From assembly GCA_024802545.1 (NCBI GenBank), contig CP103416.1, forward strand, positions 1,550,001-1,614,000: a stretch of DNA of 64,000 nt. The letters are read 5' to 3'. Source of the DNA: SAR92 clade bacterium H455. Lineage in GTDB: Bacteria > Pseudomonadota > Gammaproteobacteria > Pseudomonadales > Porticoccaceae. The notes under the pieces were generated by a model. It ran no database searches. It was not told where the DNA came from and worked only from the letters and a program-made list of their open reading frames with translations. The position numbers and the translations under genes were made by a program. Every line of letters starts with the position of its first letter. The first letter of the stretch is position 1. Positions 1 through 5,618 of the stretch are shown piece after piece.

Positions 1-193
1 CTAGAAAGGTAGTAGAGTAGCAAGTAGTAAAGAGAAAGTTTAAGGCGCCGTAGCAAAGTGGTAATGCAGTGGACTGCAACTCCGCGATCGTCGGTTTGAC
101 CAATTGCGAAGCAATTAGCAACGAGCGCAGCGAAGCCCGCAGGGGATTAACAGCCAGAGGCTGTTAAGATTCTTCCGACCTTCAAGAATTACG
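1..193 (+). repeat. Duplicated tRNA-Cys 5' copy plus hairpin-rich insert
   Basis: Positions 1-96 match 194-289 with one mismatch (position 4). They cover the 43-nt spacer upstream of tRNA-Cys and the tRNA itself from 44 to the T-loop. Similarity stops inside the T-loop (T97 versus C290). An insert of about 97 nt follows, with two perfect triloop hairpins: AATTGC-GAA-GCAATT (102-116) and TTAACAGCC-AGA-GGCTGTTAA (147-167). A GCGAAGC core recurs at 129-135. A short TTCCGACC at 173-180 resembles the 3' side of the tRNA T-stem, but the 3' acceptor strand is missing, so this copy should not yield a tRNA. I read it as the scar of an insertion that duplicated the target. Confidence 0.85.
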
Positions 194-236
194 CTAAAAA
201 GGTAGTAGAGTAGCAAGTAGTAAAGAGAAAGTTTAA

Positions 237-310
237 GGCGCCGTAGCAAAGTGGTAATGCAGTGGACTGCAACTCCGCGATCGTCGGTTCGATTCCGACC
301 GGCGCCTCCA
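237..310 (+). tRNA. cysT: tRNA-Cys (GCA)
   Basis: A full cloverleaf of 74 nt with encoded CCA. The acceptor strands GGCGCC/GGCGCC pair, the anticodon loop CTGCAAC gives anticodon GCA, and the T-arm GTCGG-TTCGATT-CCGAC is intact. In many gammaproteobacteria this gene lies in the glyW-cysT-leuZ cluster, and a tRNA-Leu(UAA) follows here about 0.9 kb downstream. A truncated copy of its 5' three-quarters lies immediately upstream. Confidence 0.95.
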
Positions 311-418
311 TTTCTCTGCTTCATGTCAATTAGCCCACCCAGTGCCAACAGTTTCCCCAAACCCCCGCCAAATCTGCTAACATCCTTACAAATTACAATA
401 ATAAGCAGAGCTTACTCC

Positions 419-910
419 ATGGCAGAAATCACATTAGTAGGTTGGTTCCACACAATTTTGGGCATCCTGTCCATCGCCACAGTCATCTACACCATAGCAA
501 AACACAAGATCATTAAATCGACCACCAGATCGGGCCAGATCTACCTGATCGCCACTCTAATAACCGCCACCTCCGCACTGACCATATTCCAAAATGGCGG
601 ATTCAATATAGCCCACACCCTGGCAGTTGCCACATTACTAGCTGTGATAGTCGGCTGGCTCGCCGAAAAAAAGCGCATTGTCGGCGGACTATCCCCCTAT
701 CTTCAGGCCGCTAGTTACTCAGCCACGTTTCTATTCCATATGATCCCCGCAATCACCGACGGTCTGAGACGCCTGCCAGTCAACGATCCAGTGGTAACCG
801 ACATCGAAGACCCCTTACTGCTTGGCTTCTATATGGCCTTTGCGGTGACCTATGTGGTCGGTGTAATAGCCCAAGCAATCTGGCTGCGCAGGTCCAAAGC
901 CAACGCTTAA
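419..910 (+). CDS. Small multi-pass membrane protein, DUF2306-like
   Basis: A 163-aa hydrophobic protein with about four to five membrane segments. The reading frame stays open upstream into the tRNA-Cys gene, so I place the start at the ATG at 419 (MAEITLVGWFH), where the membrane protein proper begins. An early His in the first helix, an RSGQIY segment before the second helix and a G-x-N-x-x-H-x-L-A segment before the third resemble DUF2306 membrane proteins, whose function is unknown. The gene separates tRNA-Cys from tRNA-Leu, which are usually adjacent, so it may have arrived with an insertion. Family assignment is tentative; that the gene is real is fairly secure. Confidence 0.65.
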   Translation: MAEITLVGWFHTILGILSIATVIYTIAKHKIIKSTTRSGQIYLIATLITATSALTIFQNGGFNIAHTLAVATLLAVIVGWLAEKKRIVGGLSPYLQAASYSATFLFHMIPAITDGLRRLPVNDPVVTDIEDPLLLGFYMAFAVTYVVGVIAQAIWLRRSKANA

Positions 911-982
911 ATGGCTGGGGCTAAATAAGGCCCAAAAAGCACGTTATTGTTTCCCATTTGGAATTTTGATCAGGTATACTTT

Positions 983-1006
983 CGGCCGCTTAGACAGCAG
1001 CGGCCG
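983..1006. repeat. 8-bp inverted repeat upstream of the tRNA-Leu copies
   Basis: CGGCCGCT and AGCGGCCG pair perfectly across an 8-nt loop. The repeat lies between the membrane-protein gene and the first tRNA-Leu fragment. It has no T-run, so a terminator role for the upstream gene is uncertain. The remainder of 911-1039 shows nothing else I can name. Confidence 0.5.
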
Positions 1007-1039
1007 ATTGGTTGACCGGTTTGAAAAGCTCGTAGCATT

Positions 1040-1183
1040 ATCAGCCAGAAAAGATGTTTGAAAGCCCACCTAGTACCATGCCCGGGTGGCGAAATTGGTA
1101 GACGATGAGCAGGATGCTCGAGTGTCGCGTAAGGCAGGACGCCGTAAGCGACCGCAAGTCCAGTCTGAAAGACTGGTAGAATG
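1040..1183 (+). repeat. Duplicated tRNA-Leu 5' fragment plus three-hairpin insert
   Basis: Positions 1040-1104 match 1184-1248 over 65 bp. They hold 40 nt of leader and the first 25 nt of tRNA-Leu, up to the D-arm. From 1105 a 79-nt insert replaces the rest of the tRNA. It contains GAGCA-GGA-TGCTC (1107-1119), GTCGC...GCGAC (1124-1152) enclosing GGC-AGGAC-GCC, and CCAGTC-TGAAA-GACTGG (1160-1176). The last can also be drawn as a 5-bp stem with a 7-nt loop, like a T-arm. There is no 3' acceptor strand. The layout parallels the tRNA-Cys locus. Confidence 0.85.
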
Positions 1184-1223
1184 ATCAGCCAGAAAAGATG
1201 TTTGAAAGCCCACCTAGTACCAT

Positions 1224-1310
1224 GCCCGGGTGGCGAAATTGGTAGACGCAAGGGACTTAAAATCCCTCGGTGGCAACACCGTGCCGGTTCAAGTCCGGCC
1301 CCGGGCACCA
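1224..1310 (+). tRNA. leuZ: tRNA-Leu (TAA)
   Basis: An 87-nt tRNA with encoded CCA. The acceptor is GCCCGGG/CCCGGGC, the anticodon loop CTTAAAA gives anticodon TAA, there is a class II variable arm (CGGTGGCAACACCG), and the T-arm is GCCGG-TTCAAGT-CCGGC. Its 3' end doubles as the attachment site of the adjacent integrative element: 1294-1311 recur at 5181-5198. Confidence 0.96.
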
Positions 1311-1311
1311 T
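1294..1311 (+). repeat. attL-like site in the tRNA-Leu 3' end
   Basis: These 18 nt, the 3' T-stem and acceptor strand with CCA and the following T, recur at 5181-5198 with one mismatch (G1298 versus A5185). A repeat of a tRNA 3' end, with a tyrosine recombinase gene starting 166 bp inside, is the standard signature of tRNA-targeted integration. Because the tRNA is complete on this side, the element sits downstream of an intact leuZ. Confidence 0.8.
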
Positions 1312-1476
1312 TAACATTTTTGCCATATCCGGCTTTATCTAGCTTTATCTTATTATTCAATGACTTAGCATTGATTCGCTGAGGCTGTGGTTTACTATTG
1401 TTAGCCATAACCAGCCGTATTTCGCGCGATTTTACGAACAAATTGCGAATGAAATTACGAATGAGGTGAATGCATC

Positions 1477-2451
1477 ATGGCTACGATACGTAAGCTGAAG
1501 AGCAAACGGTTTGTCGCAGAAGTCAGAAAATTCGGTCACTATAAATCTAAAACCTTTGATACCAAAATACAGGCTATGGCGTGGGCTGCCGAGTCCGAGC
1601 AGACCCTATCGCCTGATACTCTGGTACAGGGTAAAACGCTTGGTGATTGCTTCACCCGCTACCGTGATGAAGTATCCCCGTCCAAGAAAAGCCACCGTAC
1701 CGAACATAACCGCCTTAATAAATTCCTGCGGGAAAAGCTCGCCCTCATGCCCTTGGGTGAAGTGAAACAGACCCACTTTGATAGATGGATAGAAACCTCC
1801 TTAACTCGCATTAAAAGCAGCAGTGTTAACCGTGATCTGAATCTACTCTCCAGTGTGTTTGAACAGGCTAAACGCTGGCGCTGGACGGATAGCAACCCGA
1901 TACGGGGTATCAGGCGACCCAAGAACCCGCATCCCAGAGATAGGCGTATCTCTGAAAAGGAAATCGAGCGTATATTGGACTCCCTTGGCTTTGACGGTGA
2001 AACCGTCACAGAGCGCCGTCATATCATTGCTGTTGCCTTTCTGTTTGCGCTTGAAACCGCTATGCGTCAGGGTGAAATCTGGGGGCTGGAATGGGATGAT
2101 GTTTATCTGGATAAATGCTTTGTCCGGCTACATGAAACCAAAAATGGAACCAAGCGTGATGTCGCCTTATCTAGTGAAGCTATACGTCTGCTTAACCTGT
2201 TGGATAACCGCAAGCATTCCAGAGTGTTTGCGACGAATCAGGCATCATCAGGAACCATCTTTAGACGTTGCCTGATGCTAGCGGGTATTAAAGGACTGAC
2301 CTTTCATGATACGAGACATGAAGCCCTCACACGGCTTGCCCGTAAACGCGATGTGTTAGACCTTGCCAGAATGGTCGGGCATCGAGATCCACGATCGTTA
2401 ATGATTTATTACAATGCTACGGCAGAAGAAATTGCTGCACGGTTAGGGTGA
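1477..2451 (+). CDS. Tyrosine recombinase / phage-type integrase
   Basis: A 324-aa site-specific recombinase predicted to integrate and excise the surrounding element at tRNA-Leu. An N-terminal arm-binding-like segment (about 1-45) is followed by a core-binding domain (about 50-150) and a catalytic domain (about 155-320). The full catalytic set is visible: Arg197 in AMRQGE, Lys222 in a TKNGTKRD strand, His277 and Arg280 in HDTRH, His302 in VGHRD, and Tyr311 or Tyr312 as nucleophile. It therefore looks intact. The ATG start has GAGGTG upstream at good spacing. It reads inward from the tRNA, as in most tRNA-targeted islands. Confidence 0.92.
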   Translation: MATIRKLKSKRFVAEVRKFGHYKSKTFDTKIQAMAWAAESEQTLSPDTLVQGKTLGDCFTRYRDEVSPSKKSHRTEHNRLNKFLREKLALMPLGEVKQTHFDRWIETSLTRIKSSSVNRDLNLLSSVFEQAKRWRWTDSNPIRGIRRPKNPHPRDRRISEKEIERILDSLGFDGETVTERRHIIAVAFLFALETAMRQGEIWGLEWDDVYLDKCFVRLHETKNGTKRDVALSSEAIRLLNLLDNRKHSRVFATNQASSGTIFRRCLMLAGIKGLTFHDTRHEALTRLARKRDVLDLARMVGHRDPRSLMIYYNATAEEIAARLG

Positions 2452-2551
2452 TTTATTCGCAGGAAGGATAGCTAGAAGGAAGAGGCTTCCAAAGCCACTT
2501 CCTTCAGTATGCTTTTCTAAATAACTCCAATACTCAAGTATAATTGTTTCT

Positions 2552-3421
2552 CTATTTCAAAGGGACATAGATGTCTGTAATTAGTTCACATTCATCAACT
2601 TCATGAATGAAATTGATGTAGTGGAAGAAGCAAGGGTAGTCACGAATTTCTTCATTGTTTTCTGGAAGCCATTCACGGTAAACATAGTAGATACTGTTAT
2701 CCAGATTATTGTGGCTTCCTTTATGCCGTATCACTGCACAACGCCCACCAGGAATCTCGCCAGTTTTTACACCATACCGATTTTCCGGCACATCACTTTC
2801 TATAGATCCACATACGTCCCAGCGAAACTTTTCAGGGCTTGTGGTTTTTGGATCGCTGTAGGGTATTCCGAAGGTTTTGCTTGTTTTAACCGGTGATAAA
2901 CCCGTTTCTTTTCGCCACTGAATAAATTTACCGGCAGTTTCTAATACTTTTTCTGGTGAACCAAGATGCTCAATAAGAGCAACTTTTGTTGTTTCAAATT
3001 CTACAATATCTACTTTCATTTTTTTAACTCCATGAGGCTGAATGTGAAAATCAAACCGTGTGTGCCATTGTGGCCATTGTGGTTCTGCCCTGAATTCAGA
3101 AGGAGACTGGTCAAAGGTTCTCTTAAATGCTCTGGAAAATGCCTCAGGACTATCAAATCCTGCTTCCAGTGCAATTTCGATAATGCGCTGTTCCTTTTCA
3201 AAAGCTAGACGAAACGATGCTCTTTTCAACCTTGCCAGCTGAATAAACTTCGTAACACTCATGCCTGTATAAGCAGTAAATACTCTATGAAAATGATATT
3301 TCGAGAATGCAGCCACATTACTCATTACCTCAAGTGTAAGCGTCTCATTGAGATTCTGATTAATATATTCACAAACACGTGATACACGCTCATCATAAGG
3401 ACTTACTAACTTATTCTTCAT
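2552..3421 (-). CDS. AraC-family regulator with GyrI-like ligand domain
   Basis: A 289-aa transcription factor. The N-terminal ~110 residues form the double helix-turn-helix AraC/XylS domain, ending in the typical A-F-x-R-x-F-K segment (EAFSRAFKRTFDQSPSEFR). The C-terminal ~160 residues resemble the GyrI/effector-binding domain, as in Rob-like and SbmC-like proteins that bind small hydrophobic compounds. The order HTH then GyrI fits this subfamily. It is transcribed opposite to the integrase and divergently from the lipoprotein gene, with a 13-bp inverted repeat between. Its target is unknown; the divergent lipoprotein is the obvious candidate. Confidence 0.85.
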   Translation of the reverse strand: MKNKLVSPYDERVSRVCEYINQNLNETLTLEVMSNVAAFSKYHFHRVFTAYTGMSVTKFIQLARLKRASFRLAFEKEQRIIEIALEAGFDSPEAFSRAFKRTFDQSPSEFRAEPQWPQWHTRFDFHIQPHGVKKMKVDIVEFETTKVALIEHLGSPEKVLETAGKFIQWRKETGLSPVKTSKTFGIPYSDPKTTSPEKFRWDVCGSIESDVPENRYGVKTGEIPGGRCAVIRHKGSHNNLDNSIYYVYREWLPENNEEIRDYPCFFHYINFIHEVDECELITDIYVPLK

Positions 3422-3615
3422 TTTGTTCCTTCTTGTCTCAGGTCTGTTTGCATTATGCTACCGTATGTTAGAGCTGTCCTGATTGAGATTGCTAAGATTT
3501 CTATAACGATGTACAAAGCTTGTAAAGGTAGTTCGATTATTGAGTTTACTCATATAGCGATGACAAGTGAGTATAAAAAGTTAGTATTTGATAGGTTGTT
3601 TTCTCCGCAAGACTG

Positions 3616-3665
3616 TTTCCCTTATTCCGAAGCAACCCCCAAGTTTTGGGTAGGAATAAGGGAAA
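3616..3665. repeat. Perfect 13-bp inverted repeat with inner hairpin
   Basis: TTTCCCTTATTCC at 3616-3628 is repeated inverted as GGAATAAGGGAAA at 3653-3665, a 13-bp perfect arm. The 24-nt centre holds its own CCCAA-GTT-TTGGG hairpin. It lies in the divergent region between the AraC regulator and the lipoprotein gene, about 55 bp before the latter. It could be a regulator-binding palindrome, a leader structure or the end of a small element. The remainder of 3422-3720 shows no convincing gene. Confidence 0.6.
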
Positions 3666-3720
3666 TTTGAGGACAGGTTTGCATGGCTACCGATTCTTTA
3701 TTTTTCGTTTGTGAAAGTAA

Positions 3721-4956
3721 TTGACGGCGGGTGTGCTATGCCTATTAACTGCGTGTGGTGGCGGAGGTGGAGGTAGCGGTAATAACTCAACCCCGACACC
3801 TCAGCCAGTGCAAACGGCAGAAGGACGATTTATTGATGCGGTTGTGGAAGGTCTTTCCTTTACTTCTGGCGATCAAACGGGAGTAACAGACAGTGAGGGT
3901 ACATTCGTTTATGAGGTTGGTCAGAATATAACTTTCTCAGTAGGTGCGGTTGAGATAGGAACAGCGGCAGGTAGTGACATTATCAGCCCAGTGGATCTCA
4001 CAGGTAGTAATAGCACCATGCCGGATACCCAGAACATCGTGCGGTTTTTGCTGATGCTGGATTCAGATGGTGACAGCTCAAATGGTATTACCATTTCCAA
4101 TGAAGTACAGCTTATGGCAGAAAATTGGACACAGCCAGATTTTACCACTGATCTTCTTGATGGCGAGCTGGCTTCTATCATTGCTGATGTTATGGCGGTA
4201 GATAACCGTATTCCAGTGTTGCCGTCTGCAATGGAAGCACAAGCCCATCTTGAAGGTACGCTTGCCTGTCTTACTTCCGGTGTGTTTAAAGGTACATTCA
4301 GTGGTCAGGATAATGGCACCTTCCTGTTATGGGTACAGCATGAGCGCTTTGATCCGCTCGTATTCGGGGATGACACACCACGAGTAGGTGTTACCAGCGC
4401 ACTTGTGTTCAGCACCGATGAAAATCTGGTGTCCGGTGTAGCACCACAACAGGGGTTATCGTTTGATAGTGAAAAGTTATTTATCAGTGGTTTAGTTTCC
4501 ACAGGTGCAGAATTTACAGGTGAACTGGTGGATTATCAGACCATCACAAATGGCAGCTGGCAGAATTCAATTTTCAATGAAAGCGGAACATTCAGCGGAG
4601 AACGTCTTGCCGGAGGTGAGGGGGCGGTCTATCGTCTGTCAGGATTCTTTAATCTGCAAGGATTTGGATTTACCGCCGATGATAGTGGACTGGTTGCGCT
4701 GGACATCATGACTGACAACAGCGTTACAGGTGTGATGGTTACGCTTAGAGGGGATGAAACCCCATTAACAGGAACACGTACCGGAAATGATATTACCGTT
4801 TCAGGGGGCGGTAACAGCTTCTCTCTTAGCTTTGATCCTGACGGCTCGGATAGCGCAAACGATCTTGCGCTTGGAACGACTTCCGGCTTTCTTGGCACTA
4901 TGACCGGAGCCAGTGGCACGAGCGATGTAATCGGTACGAGCTGCCAGCCAGACTGA
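3721..4956 (+). CDS. Surface lipoprotein, signal peptide apparently frameshifted
   Basis: The open frame gives 411 aa from a TTG. It begins with a bare hydrophobic stretch and lipobox (VLCLLTAC) and a run of six glycines, with no basic N-terminus and an in-frame stop just before the TTG. One base upstream in another frame, GTG-AAA-GTA (3711-3719) would supply Met-Lys-Val if the single A at 3720 were absent. That would give a normal lipoprotein signal MKV-LTAGVLCLLTAC. The mature protein starts with a domain common in marine bacterial lipoproteins (GRFIDAVVEGLSF, then an SEGTFVYEVG and IVRFLLMLDSDGD pattern), followed by a beta-rich region. Function unknown. Either a weak TTG start is used or this copy is inactivated. 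Confidence 0.6.
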   Translation: MTAGVLCLLTACGGGGGGSGNNSTPTPQPVQTAEGRFIDAVVEGLSFTSGDQTGVTDSEGTFVYEVGQNITFSVGAVEIGTAAGSDIISPVDLTGSNSTMPDTQNIVRFLLMLDSDGDSSNGITISNEVQLMAENWTQPDFTTDLLDGELASIIADVMAVDNRIPVLPSAMEAQAHLEGTLACLTSGVFKGTFSGQDNGTFLLWVQHERFDPLVFGDDTPRVGVTSALVFSTDENLVSGVAPQQGLSFDSEKLFISGLVSTGAEFTGELVDYQTITNGSWQNSIFNESGTFSGERLAGGEGAVYRLSGFFNLQGFGFTADDSGLVALDIMTDNSVTGVMVTLRGDETPLTGTRTGNDITVSGGGNSFSLSFDPDGSDSANDLALGTTSGFLGTMTGASGTSDVIGTSCQPD

Positions 4957-4974
4957 TACCGACTTGGCGGGTTC

Positions 4975-5032
4975 CTCGCTGAGCGAGTTCCCACTTAGTG
5001 GGTTCAAGTCCCGTTATCGAACTTGAACCCGC
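4975..5032. repeat. Cluster of three palindromes at the right end of the island
   Basis: CTCGC-TGA-GCGAG (4975-4987), CCCAC-TTA-GTGGG (4990-5002) and GGGTTCAAGT...ACTTGAACCC (5000-5030, 11-nt loop) follow one another just after the lipoprotein stop. The last arm contains GGGTTCAAGTCCC, which reads like a tRNA T-arm. There is no T-run, so a simple intrinsic terminator is unlikely. The triloop style matches the inserts in the two tRNA loci. Confidence 0.65.
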
Positions 5033-5180
5033 ACGGATCTTGTATAGGAGCAGCGAGCCATCATAAAATGGCTGTGTCGGTGGAAGACCGATGATTTTTC
5101 AGGTGTCGTGCGAATAAAGTGCGAATCAGAATTTGTAACTCATTGACAGTATTAGCTATTTCGAAGTCTGGGAAGTCCAG

Positions 5181-5198
5181 TCCGACCCCGGGCACCAT
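5181..5198 (+). repeat. attR-like tRNA-Leu 3' end copy
   Basis: An 18-nt copy of the tRNA-Leu 3' end including CCA, with one mismatch to 1294-1311. The 10 nt just upstream (AAGTCCAGTC, 5173-5182) also occur at 1156-1165 inside the hairpin insert of the truncated tRNA-Leu copy, linking the two structures. It marks the distal boundary of the integrative element. Positions 5199-5370 hold no gene I can support. Confidence 0.75.
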
Positions 5199-5370
5199 AT
5201 ATTACAAGGATTTCAGCGGATAGCACTAACCCCTGAATTCACGCCAAAACACCAAGTCTCCTCAATGCCGCCAGTTTCACAGAGACTCAATGAAGTCTTC
5301 GTTTGTCTGCACATTTTGATCCCGCCCCAACAATCTATTAAATAGAACATAAAGATAAAAACAATCAACT

Positions 5371-5398
5371 TTGCCGAATGACTTAATCCGTTTATATT
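5371..5398 (+). promoter_or_regulatory. Candidate sigma-70 promoter upstream of ahpC'-katG
   Basis: TTGCCG (5371-5376) and TATATT (5393-5398) are spaced 16 bp apart and lie 84 bp before the ahpC remnant start. A-T rich DNA with an ATAG at 5342-5345 lies upstream, where an OxyR tetramer could bind, but I cannot assemble a full four-part OxyR motif. Confidence 0.4.
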
Positions 5399-5481
5399 GC
5401 TAGCAGAGATTAGGCAACAGTGCGTTCAGGACGTTTACTGGCTCCTAACTCAACAACACTACTTTTAAGTAGGAGAGCACC

Positions 5482-5590
5482 ATGGCACTAATTAACACAC
5501 AAGTTAATCCCTTCAATGGCTGCTTTAAAAGCAGGCGAATTTATTGAAGTCTCAGAAAAAGATATTGCCGGCAAGTGGTCAGTATTTATT
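5482..5590 (+). pseudogene. ahpC: ahpC 5' remnant (peroxiredoxin start fragment)
   Basis: The first 11 codons (MALINTQVNPF) match the start of alkyl hydroperoxide reductase subunit C. The match continues in a second frame from 5516 (AALKAGEFIEVSEKD, then GKWSVF), so two nucleotides appear lost around 5515. Similarity ends near 5590, before the peroxidatic Cys region, and the sequence then runs into the katG leader. AGGAG at 5470-5474 is a good ribosome site, so a 21-residue leader peptide (stop at 5547) could be made. The fragment is too short to act as a peroxiredoxin. It shows that katG was joined to an ahpC promoter and 5' end by deletion or recombination. Confidence 0.8.
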
Positions 5591-5618
5591 CTTCTTTCAG
5601 TCTATGGAGTAACAAAAA

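Larger units (their letters stand above)
1294..5198 (+). mobile_element. 3.9-kb integrative element in tRNA-Leu
   Basis: The element is bounded by 18-bp att-like repeats, one in the 3' end of tRNA-Leu and one at 5181-5198. Cargo in order is a tyrosine recombinase (+), an AraC/GyrI-type regulator (-) and a lipoprotein gene with a disrupted start (+). I see no excisionase, replication or phage structural gene, so it is either a minimal island or the decayed remnant of a larger one. The right end carries a cluster of palindromes at 4975-5032. The boundaries are inferred from the repeats; excision has not been shown. Confidence 0.75.

Noticed and set aside
44-97. First tRNA-Cys copy as a functional tRNA
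   Set aside because: The T-loop is interrupted and the 3' acceptor strand is missing.
251-418. N-terminal extension of the small membrane protein into the tRNA-Cys gene
   Set aside because: It would be read through the tRNA; the start at 419 gives a normal membrane protein.
970-1326. 118-aa reverse-strand frame over the tRNA-Leu copies
   Set aside because: Its repeated segment is only the tRNA and leader duplication read backward.
3455-3670. 71-aa frame between the AraC regulator and the lipoprotein
   Set aside because: No ribosome site or family match, and it overlaps the inverted repeat.
4990-5030. Functional tRNA at the right end of the island
   Set aside because: A T-arm-like element is visible, but no acceptor, D-arm or anticodon arm can be drawn.
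5342-5400. Complete OxyR site upstream of the ahpC remnant
   Set aside because: One ATAG-like quarter is seen, but not four at the required spacing.
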